This document shows positions 8,558 to 17,124 of a stretch of DNA of 64,000 nucleotides, one piece after another. The DNA lies in the NCBI RefSeq assembly GCF_002754245.1, contig NZ_PEEX01000001.1, positions 2,460,001 through 2,524,000 on the forward strand, given 5' to 3'. The first letter of the stretch is position 1; each line of letters opens with the position of its first letter. A model generated the notes under the pieces. It was not told the origin of the DNA. It worked only from the letters and a program-made list of their open reading frames with translations, and did no database searches. Origin of the DNA: Chryseobacterium sp. 52 (GTDB lineage: Bacteria > Bacteroidota > Bacteroidia > Flavobacteriales > Weeksellaceae). The position numbers and the translations under genes are program-made.

Positions 8558-8629
8558 ATGAATAAGAGAGTATTTATATCATTAGATTTACCGGGCGAAA
8601 GCGCCCTTTACGATATTTATTATTATTAA
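8558..8629 (+). CDS. pyrB leader peptide (23 residues)
   Basis: A short ORF beginning [14 protein letters not shown] and ending in IYYY before TAA. I infer a regulatory leader of the pyr genes rather than a functional peptide. Three linked features support this: its ATG is directly downstream of a good promoter; codons 12-17 encode a GC-rich hairpin followed by a U-rich run (codons 18-23); and its stop codon overlaps the first bases of an intrinsic terminator. A ribosome close behind the polymerase would cover the terminator stem and allow read-through into pyrB, as established for the 44-codon pyrBI leader of enterobacteria. The four Tyr codons raise tyrosine-dependent attenuation as an alternative, which fits the downstream genes less well. 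Confidence 0.75.
   Translation: MNKRVFISLDLPGESALYDIYYY
8593..8606 (+). promoter_or_regulatory. Candidate pause hairpin in the pyrB leader
   Basis: GGGCG and CGCCC form a 5-base GC stem around AAAG. It is followed at once by a U-rich stretch (8607-8627) in the RNA. In the enterobacterial pyrBI leader a pause hairpin before a U-rich tract makes polymerase stall when UTP is low. The same order is visible here. Confidence 0.65.
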
Positions 8630-8655
8630 GCGAAGATCCTGTCTTCGCTTTTTTT
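8628..8655 (+). terminator. Intrinsic terminator (attenuator) before pyrB
   Basis: AAGCGAAGA (8628-8636) pairs perfectly with TCTTCGCTT (8642-8650) around a 5-base loop, followed by T to 8655, giving a 7-T run from 8649. The stem begins inside the leader TAA codon (8627-8629) and ends 20 bases before the pyrB ATG, as expected of an attenuator controlling pyrB. Confidence 0.88.
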
Positions 8656-8675
8656 ATGCCCAAAAATTAAGAATT

Positions 8676-9572
8676 ATGTTTACGATCACAGAACTAAGTA
8701 CCGAGAGAATCAACAGTATACTGACCGAAGCACTGGCTTTTGCCAATGGAAAAACTGCAAAAATTGAAGGAGAAGTTTTCTGCTCAAATCTATTCTTTGA
8801 AGACAGCACAAGAACAAAGACAAGCTTTGATATTGCAGAAAGAAAACTGGGACTGCAGGTAGTACCTTTTGATGCTTCACACAGTTCTGTAAACAAAGGA
8901 GAGAGTCTTTACGACACCGTAAAAACAATTGAAAGCCTGGGAGTGAACCTGGTTGTTATCAGAGATAAAAAAGACAGGTATTTTGAAGAATTAAACAATA
9001 TCAATATCCCGGTGATCAACGGAGGAGACGGAACCGGAAACCATCCGTCGCAGTGTATGCTGGATCTGATGACCATCTATCAGGAATTTGGAAAATTCGA
9101 AGGTTTAAAAATAGGAATTGTAGGCGATGTAAAACACAGCCGTGTAGCCAATTCAAATGCTGAAGCATTAAGAAGATTAGGCGCTAAAGTATATTTCTCA
9201 GGACCTGAACACTGGTTTGATGAAGGAGCTTTAATTAACGGAACTTATTTACCGGTTGATCAGTTAACCGCTGAAGTTGATGTGTTAATGTTGCTGAGAA
9301 TCCAGCACGAAAGACACGATGCCCAAATGAGTTTCTCTGCTTCCGAATACCACAGAAAATACGGATTGACGAAAGAAAGAGAAAAAGTAATGAAAACAGG
9401 AGCTATCATCATGCATCCTGCACCCATCAACAGAGGCGTTGAAATTGATACAGACCTTGTTGAATGTGAACGCTCCAGAGTCTTCAAACAGATACAGAAC
9501 GGAGTTTTCGCAAGAATGGCCATCTTGAAAGAGGCATTGGAAAAAGAAGGATATACCTTTAGAGGATTGTAA
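8676..9572 (+). CDS. pyrB: Aspartate carbamoyltransferase catalytic subunit
   Basis: Forms carbamoyl-aspartate from carbamoyl phosphate and aspartate, the first committed step of pyrimidine synthesis. The 298-residue protein has the carbamoyl-phosphate loop STRTKTSF (from residue 44) and the [11 protein letters not shown] segment near the C terminus. No pyrI regulatory subunit follows, so this is probably an unregulated trimer or belongs to another assembly, with control shifted to the leader attenuator upstream. carA follows after a 103-base gap that contains an inverted repeat. Confidence 0.95.
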   Translation: MFTITELSTERINSILTEALAFANGKTAKIEGEVFCSNLFFEDSTRTKTSFDIAERKLGLQVVPFDASHSSVNKGESLYDTVKTIESLGVNLVVIRDKKDRYFEELNNINIPVINGGDGTGNHPSQCMLDLMTIYQEFGKFEGLKIGIVGDVKHSRVANSNAEALRRLGAKVYFSGPEHWFDEGALINGTYLPVDQLTAEVDVLMLLRIQHERHDAQMSFSASEYHRKYGLTKEREKVMKTGAIIMHPAPINRGVEIDTDLVECERSRVFKQIQNGVFARMAILKEALEKEGYTFRGL

Positions 9573-9579
9573 AAAATAA

Positions 9580-9645
9580 AATGTATAATGTACAAAATAT
9601 AGCTACAGAATACATTATACAACCGACATTATACATTGTACAAAA
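9580..9645. repeat. Inverted/direct repeat cluster between pyrB and carA
   Basis: AATGTATAATGT (9580-9591) is the exact complement of ACATTATACATT (9626-9637), and the inner TACATTATA (9611-9619) can pair with 9584-9592 instead, so two alternative hairpins exist. The motif TGTACAAAA follows both ends. It looks like a small dispersed repeat unit; a role in the pyrB-carA transcript is possible but unproven. Confidence 0.5.
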
Positions 9646-9675
9646 GAAATAAAATAGAATAAAGAGATAAATAAA

Positions 9676-10749
9676 ATGAAGAAAAAATTAATACTGGAGT
9701 CCGGTGAAGTGTTTCATGGAGAAGGTTTCGGAGCAGAATTGGAAACTGCCGGAGAAGTAGTTTTCAATACCGGAATGACAGGGTATCAGGAGTTGATCTC
9801 CGATCCGTCATACTGCGGTCAGATTGTTTGCATGACCTATCCGCTTATCGGAAATTATGGTATTAACCGTGATGATTATGAAAGTATCGAGCCGGCCATT
9901 AAGGGACTTATCGTAAAAGAAGTTTGCGATCTTCCGTCTAATTTCCGTACTCAGATGACTTTAGATGAATTATTTAAAAAGAAAAACCTTTCAGGGATTT
10001 CAGGAATCGATACCAGAAGACTGACCAGAATTCTACGTAATTATGGAGTGGTAAAAGGAAAGATCGTAAATGCTGATGCTGATGAAAATGCAGTAATCGC
10101 AGAATTAAAATCTACAACTTTCCCAACCAATCAGGTAGAAATGGTTTCTACAAAAATTTCGTATGCCAATCCGGGAAGAGGATTAAAAGTAGTCCTGGTA
10201 GATTTTGGTTCCAAGTTGGGAATTATCAGAGAATTATCACAAAGAAACTGTGATATCACTGTGGTTTCACAGGACACAACAGCAGAAGACATCCTACTGA
10301 TGGATCCGGACGGAATTATGTTGTCAAATGGTCCTGGTGACCCGGAAGATAACCCTCAGGCATTGGAAATGATCCGCGGATTATTAGGGAAAGTTCCGAT
10401 CTTCGGAATCTGTTTGGGACACCAGCTAATCGGTTTGGCTTGTGGTGCAAAAACTTTCAAACTGAAATTTGGTCACAGAGGAGGAAACCACCCTGTTTTA
10501 GATTTAGAAAAGAACAAGGTAGCTATTACATCTCAAAACCACGGATATGCAGTAGATCAGGAAAGTCTTAAAGATACTGACCTTGTTGAAACCCACATCG
10601 CATTGAATGACAGAACCAACGAAGGTCTGAAACACAAGATCCACCCTTGCTTCTCCGTTCAGTATCACCCTGAAGCAAGCCCTGGACCGGAAGACGCAAA
10701 TTATTTGTTTGACGATTTCATTCAGTTGATGGAAGATTTTAAGAAGTAA
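9676..10749 (+). CDS. carA: Carbamoyl-phosphate synthase small (glutaminase) subunit
   Basis: Hydrolyses glutamine and channels ammonia to CarB for carbamoyl phosphate, used by both the pyrimidine and arginine genes of this cluster. The 357 residues include the N-terminal CarA domain and a class I amidotransferase domain (about 170-357) with GICLGHQL, whose Cys246 is the nucleophile, and SVQYHPEA, which carries the catalytic His-Glu pair. It is separated from carB by an inserted four-helix-bundle gene, whereas carA and carB are usually adjacent. Motifs and length are normal. Confidence 0.96.
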   Translation: MKKKLILESGEVFHGEGFGAELETAGEVVFNTGMTGYQELISDPSYCGQIVCMTYPLIGNYGINRDDYESIEPAIKGLIVKEVCDLPSNFRTQMTLDELFKKKNLSGISGIDTRRLTRILRNYGVVKGKIVNADADENAVIAELKSTTFPTNQVEMVSTKISYANPGRGLKVVLVDFGSKLGIIRELSQRNCDITVVSQDTTAEDILLMDPDGIMLSNGPGDPEDNPQALEMIRGLLGKVPIFGICLGHQLIGLACGAKTFKLKFGHRGGNHPVLDLEKNKVAITSQNHGYAVDQESLKDTDLVETHIALNDRTNEGLKHKIHPCFSVQYHPEASPGPEDANYLFDDFIQLMEDFKK

Positions 10750-10790
10750 GAACCAGGAATCAAGACACAAGAACCAAGATTAATAGAGTA
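10750..10790. repeat. Left flanking repeat of the four-helix-bundle insert
   Basis: GAACCAGGAATCAAGACACAAG and following bases contain CAAGA/CCAAGATT units. The complement of the sequence after the gene (11148-11190) is similar, so the gene lies between imperfect inverted repeats. This suggests a small inserted cassette between carA and carB. Confidence 0.55.
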
Positions 10791-10793
10791 TAG

Positions 10794-11144
10794 ATGCATA
10801 ATTTTGAGAAACTACTTTTCTGGCAGAAATCCATTGTATTGGCAAAAAATGTTTACATTATTTGTAAGGAGATCAGTAATGATGAAAAGTATGGTTTAAT
10901 TTCTCAAATTAAAAGATCTGTAGTTTCTATTCCTTCGAATATTGCAGAAGGTTCTGGTAGAAATGGAAGTAAAGAATTTAATTACTTTCTGGCAATCGCT
11001 CTAGGTTCTGCTTTTGAACTGCAGACACAGCTGATTTTGGTTAAAGAATTACATCTTTTACCAGAAGAGAAAATTAATCTTTTACTAAGTGAAGTTTCTG
11101 AAATTCAGAGAATGATTTATTCATTTAAAAATAATTTAAAATAA
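10794..11144 (+). CDS. Four-helix-bundle protein (23S rRNA-intervening-sequence protein family)
   Basis: A 116-residue all-helical protein of the family first seen in 23S rRNA intervening sequences. It has the family's basic loop and signature RSVVSIPSNIAEGSGRN (about residues 42-58), followed by KEFNYFLAIALGSAFELQTQL. The biochemical role of the family is unknown; a related bundle is the accessory protein of diversity-generating retroelements, but no reverse transcriptase or variable repeat is present here. The gene interrupts carA-carB, lies between imperfect inverted repeats, and shares strand with the operon, so it may be co-transcribed. I regard it as a selfish or domesticated insert. 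Confidence 0.88.
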   Translation: MHNFEKLLFWQKSIVLAKNVYIICKEISNDEKYGLISQIKRSVVSIPSNIAEGSGRNGSKEFNYFLAIALGSAFELQTQLILVKELHLLPEEKINLLLSEVSEIQRMIYSFKNNLK

Positions 11145-11147
11145 AAG

Positions 11148-11190
11148 TCCGGAATCTTGGCTCTCGGCTCTAGAATCTTGACTCTATAAT
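11148..11190. repeat. Right flanking repeat of the four-helix-bundle insert
   Basis: GGAATCTTGGCTCTCGG, GCTCTAGAATCTTGACTC and similar units resemble the complement of the left flank at 10750-10790. The repeat is internally degenerate (TCTTGGCTCT, TCTTGACTCT). Confidence 0.55.
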
Positions 11191-11200
11191 AAAAAGAAAA

Positions 11201-14200
11201 ATGGCAAAACGTACAGATATAAAAACAATTTTAGTAATCGGTTCAGGACCTATCATTATTGGTCAGGCAGCTGAATTTGATTACGCAGGAACGCAGGCTT
11301 GCTTATCTTTGAGAGAAGAAGGCTACAAAGTGATTTTGATCAACTCGAACCCTGCAACCATTATGACGGATGTGGAAATCGCTGATAAAGTATATATCGA
11401 GCCGATCTCCCTTCAGTTTGTAAGCCACATCATCAGAAAAGAACGTCCTGATGCGCTATTACCTACACTTGGAGGCCAGACAGGTCTGAATATGGCAGTT
11501 GAACTGGAAAAATCGGGAATACTGGAAGAATGTAAGGTAGAAGTGCTGGGAACGACACTTTCTGCCATCAACAGAGCGGAAGACAGAGACCTTTTTCGTG
11601 AATTGATGAGAGAATTGAATGAACCGGTTCCGGAATCAGACATTGTCAATACAGTAGAAGGAGCGATCCGTTTTGCTGAGGAAATCGGATATCCTGTCAT
11701 TGTTCGTCCTGCCTTTACCATGGGGGGAACAGGAGGAGGTATCGCCTCTACAGAAGCTGAGCTGAAAGAGATTGCTGAATTAGGACTGAAGTATAGTCCT
11801 GTTACCCAGTGTCTTATCGAAAGATCAATTGCAGGTTTCAAAGAAATTGAATACGAAGTAATGCGTGATGCAAACGACAACGCCATCGTTGTTTGTAACA
11901 TGGAAAATATAGATCCGGTAGGAGTTCACACAGGAGATTCTATTGTGGTAGCCCCTTCTCAGACGCTTTCAGACAGAGAGTATCAGTTATTGAGAAACGC
12001 TTCCTTAAAAATCATCAGAGCCCTGGGAATTGAAGGCGGATGTAACGTACAGTTAGCATTAGACCCGGATTCATTCAACTACTATATCATCGAAGTAAAC
12101 CCTAGAGTTTCCCGTTCATCAGCACTGGCAAGTAAAGCAACAGGATATCCGATTGCTAAAATTGCAGCGAAGATTGCTGTAGGATTAACATTGGATGAAA
12201 TTATGAATCCGGTGACAGGGAAAACATACGCATGTTTTGAACCCGCTCTTGATTATGTGGTAACAAAATTCCCAAGATTCCCATTCGATAAATTCGAAAC
12301 AGCAGACAGAAGATTGTCTACACAGATGAAGGCAACGGGAGAGGTAATGGCTATCGGAAGAAATTTCGAAGAATCATTGCAGAAAGCCGTTCGTTCTCTG
12401 GAAACAGGATTAAGACATTTAGGATTAAAAACGAAGCAGGCTGCAGCGTTAACAGCTGAAGATATTGAAAGAAGAATCAGAGTCTGTGATGACGAAAGAT
12501 TATTCATTATCTGTGATGCTTTAAGAAGAGGTTACGACTGGGAACAGATCGTAGAATGGAGTAAGATTGATAAATTCTTCATCTGGAAATTAAAAAAACT
12601 GGTTGATTTCGAAAAGGTAATTGCGGATAACAAATTCGATAAAGAGACTTTAATTAAAGCTAAAAAATTAGGTTTCTCAGATCAGAATATCGCTCACTTA
12701 TGGGAATCCAAGCAAAGAGAAGTTTATAATTTCAGAAAAGAAAACGGCGTAATCCCAGTTTACAAAATGGTAGACACTTGTGCTGCGGAATTTGAAAGTG
12801 AGACTCCTTATTTCTACGGAACTTACGAAGAAGAAAATGAAAGTGTAGTTACAGATAAACAAAAAGTAATTGTTTTAGGTTCAGGACCTATCAGAATCGG
12901 GCAGGGAGTTGAGTTTGATTACGCAACCGTTCATTCGGTTTGGGCAATCAAAGAGATGGGCTACGAAGCGATTATCATCAACAACAACCCTGAAACTGTT
13001 TCTACAGACTTCTCGATCTCAGATAAATTATACTTCGAACCTCTGACGGAAGAAGATGTAATGAGCATTATCGATCTTGAAAAACCAATGGGAGTTGTCG
13101 TACAGTTCGGAGGTCAGACTGCAATTAATCTGGCGGATAAACTGGCAAGTTACGGAGTGAAAATTTTGGGAACTTCATTAGAAGACCTTGACAGAGCCGA
13201 AAACAGAGATAAATTTGAAAAAGCCCTTCAGGAAATGGGAATTCCTCAGCCTTTAGGAAAAACGTCAACTTCAAAAGAAGAAGCGATAAAAATTGCCAAC
13301 GAAATCGGGTATCCGGTTTTAGTTCGTCCAAGCTACGTTTTGGGAGGAAGAGCAATGGAAATTGTATATGAAGAAAAAGAGTTGGCTCACTATATGGAAT
13401 TTGCGGTAGAAGCAAGTCCGGATCAGCCTGTTTTAATTGACCGTTATATTACCGGAAAAGAAGTGGAGGTAGATGCCATCTGTGACGGTGAAACGGTAAT
13501 TATCCCGGGAATCATGGAGCACATCGAAAGAGCGGGAGTTCACTCCGGAGATTCAATCGCAGTATATCCACCTCAGAATGTTTCTCCGGAAGAAATCAAT
13601 ACATTGGTAGATTATACACAGAGATTAGCTAAAGGACTGAACGTAATTGGTTTAATGAATATCCAGTACGTTCTTTTCGAAGGAAATGTATATGTGATCG
13701 AGGTCAATCCACGTTCATCAAGAACAGTTCCTTTCTTATCTAAAATTACAGATGTTCCGATGGCAAATCTGGCGACAAAAGCTATTTTAGGTCAGAAACT
13801 GAAAGATTTAGGATACAAAAACGGATTGGTTCCGAATAAAGAAGGCGTCTTTGTAAAAGTTCCTGTATTCTCTTTCTCAAAACTAACGAAAGTTGATATC
13901 TCTTTAGGACCGGAAATGAAGTCTACAGGAGAAGTGATGGGGAAAGATACAACATTAGAAAAAGCACTTTACAAAGGACTAATCGCGGCAGGAAGAAAAG
14001 TTCCGATGCACGGTTCAATCCTCTTCACGGTAGCTGATAAGCACAAGCAGGAAGCTGCTGATTTGGCAGCGAGATTCCATGAAGTGGGCTTCAGAATCTG
14101 GGCAACGGAAGGAACAGCTAAATTCTTCAGTGAACAAGGAATTCCTTGCAAAATCGGTTACAAAATCGGAGAAGATGACGTGAACCTTATCGACCTGATC

Positions 14201-14383
14201 CAGAAAGGAAAAGTTCAGTATGTGGTAAACACCATGACGAAAGGGAAGCAGGTTGAAAGAGACGGTTTCCAGATCAGAAGAATGAGCGTAGAAAACGGTG
14301 TTCCTTGTTTAACATCAATGGATACGGTAGAAGCCATTCTGAAAGTAATTGAAAGCATGACCTTCAAAATGGAGACGATGTAA
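11201..14383 (+). CDS. carB: Carbamoyl-phosphate synthase large subunit
   Basis: Uses two ATP, bicarbonate and ammonia from CarA to make carbamoyl phosphate. The 1060 residues show the expected duplicated synthetase halves: each begins with a phosphate loop ([19 protein letters not shown] at about 13; [18 protein letters not shown] at about 563) and has an ATP-grasp core ending in EVNPR. A C-terminal MGS-like allosteric domain follows (from about 935). Length is normal. The last 38 bases, including the stop, are duplicated about 2.6 kb downstream at 16946, which marks an insertion at the 3' end of this gene. Confidence 0.97.
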   Translation: MAKRTDIKTILVIGSGPIIIGQAAEFDYAGTQACLSLREEGYKVILINSNPATIMTDVEIADKVYIEPISLQFVSHIIRKERPDALLPTLGGQTGLNMAVELEKSGILEECKVEVLGTTLSAINRAEDRDLFRELMRELNEPVPESDIVNTVEGAIRFAEEIGYPVIVRPAFTMGGTGGGIASTEAELKEIAELGLKYSPVTQCLIERSIAGFKEIEYEVMRDANDNAIVVCNMENIDPVGVHTGDSIVVAPSQTLSDREYQLLRNASLKIIRALGIEGGCNVQLALDPDSFNYYIIEVNPRVSRSSALASKATGYPIAKIAAKIAVGLTLDEIMNPVTGKTYACFEPALDYVVTKFPRFPFDKFETADRRLSTQMKATGEVMAIGRNFEESLQKAVRSLETGLRHLGLKTKQAAALTAEDIERRIRVCDDERLFIICDALRRGYDWEQIVEWSKIDKFFIWKLKKLVDFEKVIADNKFDKETLIKAKKLGFSDQNIAHLWESKQREVYNFRKENGVIPVYKMVDTCAAEFESETPYFYGTYEEENESVVTDKQKVIVLGSGPIRIGQGVEFDYATVHSVWAIKEMGYEAIIINNNPETVSTDFSISDKLYFEPLTEEDVMSIIDLEKPMGVVVQFGGQTAINLADKLASYGVKILGTSLEDLDRAENRDKFEKALQEMGIPQPLGKTSTSKEEAIKIANEIGYPVLVRPSYVLGGRAMEIVYEEKELAHYMEFAVEASPDQPVLIDRYITGKEVEVDAICDGETVIIPGIMEHIERAGVHSGDSIAVYPPQNVSPEEINTLVDYTQRLAKGLNVIGLMNIQYVLFEGNVYVIEVNPRSSRTVPFLSKITDVPMANLATKAILGQKLKDLGYKNGLVPNKEGVFVKVPVFSFSKLTKVDISLGPEMKSTGEVMGKDTTLEKALYKGLIAAGRKVPMHGSILFTVADKHKQEAADLAARFHEVGFRIWATEGTAKFFSEQGIPCKIGYKIGEDDVNLIDLIQKGKVQYVVNTMTKGKQVERDGFQIRRMSVENGVPCLTSMDTVEAILKVIESMTFKMETM

Positions 14384-14394
14384 TTTCGAAACCA
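14357..14394. repeat. carB 3'-end direct repeat, copy 1
   Basis: The last 27 bases of carB plus 11 downstream bases recur at 16946-16984 with a single extra A. Both copies are followed by a related GC-rich terminator. The pair brackets the rhomboid/metallopeptidase insert. Confidence 0.9.
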
Positions 14395-14404
14395 TCAAAA
14401 TATT

Positions 14405-14440
14405 AAAAGCCCTGCGAGTTTTCTTGCGGGGCTTTTGTTT
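14405..14440 (+). terminator. Terminator of the pyr/car operon
   Basis: AAAAGCCC...GGGCTTTT forms a stem of about 14 pairs (two G-U) with a TTTT loop, followed by a T-rich run. It sits 21 bases after the carB stop. It belongs to a family of terminators in this window built on GCAAG/CTTGC arms. Confidence 0.85.
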
Positions 14441-14580
14441 TTAGTGAAAATTAAATTGTTTGCTGGTTTATGGGAATTTATATATATTGGAAAATTTTAA
14501 ATATAAAATTAGCGTATTACATCGATCATACATCAGCTATCATTATAGAAAACTCTACAAAAAAGTAACATCAGTAAAAT

Positions 14581-16134
14581 ATGAACGGACTTTCGGACAA
14601 ACTAAAATTAATTTTCAAACCCTTTTTGATCATTGCAATTTGTTTTATTGCAACATACACTTTTTTACATTGGGTACTATTCATTAAAGCAGAAATTCCG
14701 CTGAAAGCAGATATTGTAAAGTTTTGGTTGCCTTTTGGACTTCCTTTTATTCCAATATTAATTTGGTTGAGACCAAGAATAAAGTTGTTGAATTTCAAAA
14801 ACGAGAATGCCTCATTTGGATATCAATTTCTTGCATGTATTGCTATAGCAATTCCGACAATAATTGCCCAGGAATATTTAGTAACTGCAACAGGAAAACT
14901 TACAAAAGTCGATAATATATCACAAATTGAGAAAAGCGAAAAGACAAAATATTACTCTTTAAAAAATTACTATATCGACAAGCAACATATTGCTGTACAA
15001 AATACAGCAACTGTAACTGGAAGAAACAATACAGATTTTAATATGCTGATTTATGTTGCTATGCCAATTTTTGATAACATTTCGGATACCCTAAAAACAC
15101 AAAGTAAATTTTGGTTAGGAAAAAAATATAGTGAAAAAATAAGTAATAGCCTTTCAGATCAAGAAAAAGATGATAAATACAAAGTATTTGTAGAGCAGAA
15201 ACAAAAAGAATTTGATGAAACTAACTTTAAGGACTTCAAATATTTAGAAATAATTGGAAATACAGAAGACCATGATGAATTTAATAATGCAATTTCCAAA
15301 TCGGAAAATATAAAAGGGAAAGAGCAAATAGTTTTTGAAGCTCAAAATGAACCTTTTGATAATAGGAATGGAAAAAAAATGGAATGGATTTTTGGCTCAT
15401 TAGGAATCGGGCTTTTAGTGTATTTTCTATCCTTATTATTTCCAAAATTCAACGAACAGCAACTAGAGAACTTTAAAAAAGGGAAGGTTGAAAAAGATAA
15501 TGATATAAAAGAAATACTTGAATTTTTCATTCCAAAAGATGATTTTTTTATTACACCAATTATTATAAACCTGAATTTACTAGTTTTTATTGTAATGGTT
15601 ATTGCTGGTTTTGGCTTTTTATCTTTCAAAGGGAATGATTTATTAAATTGGGGTGCTAATTATAGACCAATTACAACTGATGGACAATGGTGGCGGCTTT
15701 TGACAAATACTTTTATGCACGGTGGTCTAATGCATATTTTAGCCAATATGTATGGACTTTTATTTGTTGGCGTTTTTCTTGAACCGCTTTTAGGTAAGAC
15801 AAAATATTTGCTTGTTTATTTAATAACAGGAATATTAGCAAGTGTTACAAGTATTTTGTGGTATCCTGCTTCAATAAGTATTGGAGCATCAGGTGCTGTT
15901 TTTGGACTTTATGGTTTCTTTTTAGCGGCTTTATTACTCAAAGTTTTTCCACCTGATTTTGGAAAGGCATTTTTATTAAGCACCCTTGTTTTTGTTGGTT
16001 TTAACTTACTTATGGGCTTTACAGGTGGTATTGATAATGCAGCACATATTGGTGGACTTTTAAGTGGATTTATAATTGGAATGATAATGTCAAAAAAGCT
16101 TAAGCTAAAAATTGAACAGTACAACAAAGAATAA
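14581..16134 (+). CDS. Rhomboid family intramembrane serine protease with long N-terminal region
   Basis: Predicted inner-membrane protease. The C-terminal half (about residues 320-510) is a rhomboid core: HGGLMHILANMYG, then GASGAVFG with nucleophile Ser437, then NAAHIGG with catalytic His489, over six or seven hydrophobic segments. The first 80 residues hold two or three further membrane segments. Residues about 115-265 form a hydrophilic, lysine-rich region that I do not recognise, followed by another membrane span near 275-290. At 517 residues it is more than twice the length of a minimal rhomboid. The gene is more AT-rich than carB and lies inside the insert bounded by the duplicated carB tail, so horizontal acquisition is likely. 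Substrate unknown. Confidence 0.88.
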   Translation: MNGLSDKLKLIFKPFLIIAICFIATYTFLHWVLFIKAEIPLKADIVKFWLPFGLPFIPILIWLRPRIKLLNFKNENASFGYQFLACIAIAIPTIIAQEYLVTATGKLTKVDNISQIEKSEKTKYYSLKNYYIDKQHIAVQNTATVTGRNNTDFNMLIYVAMPIFDNISDTLKTQSKFWLGKKYSEKISNSLSDQEKDDKYKVFVEQKQKEFDETNFKDFKYLEIIGNTEDHDEFNNAISKSENIKGKEQIVFEAQNEPFDNRNGKKMEWIFGSLGIGLLVYFLSLLFPKFNEQQLENFKKGKVEKDNDIKEILEFFIPKDDFFITPIIINLNLLVFIVMVIAGFGFLSFKGNDLLNWGANYRPITTDGQWWRLLTNTFMHGGLMHILANMYGLLFVGVFLEPLLGKTKYLLVYLITGILASVTSILWYPASISIGASGAVFGLYGFFLAALLLKVFPPDFGKAFLLSTLVFVGFNLLMGFTGGIDNAAHIGGLLSGFIIGMIMSKKLKLKIEQYNKE

Positions 16135-16290
16135 TATGAGTTAACAAAGTTCCTGTGAAAAGGAAAATTAATTAAAAGCTCCACATTCGTTCTTCAATTA
16201 AACTTTAGTAGAGAACTGAGCTCAAATGTTTCATTTTAATCTGACTTACAAAATAAAAAAATGTAGTAACAAGCTTAAACAAAAAACGAG

Positions 16291-16939
16291 ATGACCCAAA
16301 ACCGCAAAGAAACAGCTTGGAAAAAGAATAGAAAATTTGGTGATATTCACGGAGGACGAACAAAGTTAAAATATACCGATGGAATTTTTAAAAGACTGCA
16401 TAGCCTACTTCCGCCAACTGCTGAACAGGAAACACCCATTTTTATAATTGAAAATACTTCAAGAGATTTTTATTTTCCTGTCACAATTGATGAAATTAAA
16501 AAAACTTCCAAACGACCATGTTAAGTATTTGACACATATTTGGCTTGACAAAGTAAAAAAGTCAGATTATCTAAAAGGAGAAACCTCACAGGGAGAATTT
16601 ATCTTTGGAAGCAAGGTCTATTTAATCAAGCTTTATGCTGTTCCAAAAGATAACAGGATGATTTTTGGTTCCATTAAACCTACAGCAAAACAACTAAGTT
16701 TCTATAAACAGTATTGCAAAGATTTACAACACGATAAAAACGGCTGGTATTTACAATGGACAGATGAAAGTTACAAGAAATATTATCTTGAAAAATTGCT
16801 TTTACATGAAATTGGACATGGTGTAGATTATGTATATCAAAGATATTGGAGTAAAGCAAACAAAAAACAAGTGGAAGATTTTGCAGATAATTATGCTGTA
16901 ATCTGGAGTAACACGATGAAACAAACTATTGAGGAATAA
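16291..16939 (+). pseudogene. Frameshifted putative zinc metallopeptidase (HEIGH)
   Basis: Two overlapping reading frames look like one gene of about 215 codons. The first frame (from ATG 16291) runs to DFYFPVTIDEIKK and then stops at 16524. The second frame continues naturally with LPNDHVKYLTHIWLDK and ends at 16939. The switch falls in a run of seven A at 16498-16504; removing one A joins them. The downstream part has LLLHEIGHGVDY, a zinc-binding HExxH, and a following acidic helix (QVEDFADNYA) that could supply the third ligand. An indel mutation, sequencing error or polymerase slippage are all possible. The gene lies in the same insert as the rhomboid gene. Family unknown. Confidence 0.65.
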
Positions 16940-16945
16940 GAAAAT

Positions 16946-16984
16946 ATGACCTTCAAAAATGGAGACGATGTAATTTCGAAACCA
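16946..16984. repeat. carB 3'-end direct repeat, copy 2
   Basis: Near-identical to 14357-14394 apart from one extra A in the A run. It lies downstream of the metallopeptidase and is not attached to any carB-like ORF, so it marks the far boundary of the insert. Confidence 0.9.
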
Positions 16985-16998
16985 GATAATATATTCAC

Positions 16999-17032
16999 CT
17001 CTCGTAAGAAAGCTTGCGGGGGGCTTTTATTT
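16999..17032 (+). terminator. Degenerate terminator after carB-tail copy 2
   Basis: CTCGTAAG and CTTGCGGG pair with G-U wobbles around AAAG, followed by GGGCTTTTATTT. It is related to the terminator after carB but weaker, as expected of a decayed duplicate. Confidence 0.5.
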
Positions 17033-17124
17033 AACATAATCTGAACATCGATATACTACAAAAGGGTAATTGACTAATAAACATATGCGTAGTAATTTTA
17101 AATAATAAAAATAAAACTACTATT

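Noticed and set aside
10794..11144. Diversity-generating retroelement accessory protein (Avd)
   Set aside because: The four-helix bundle is related in fold, but no reverse transcriptase, template repeat or variable repeat is present anywhere in the window.
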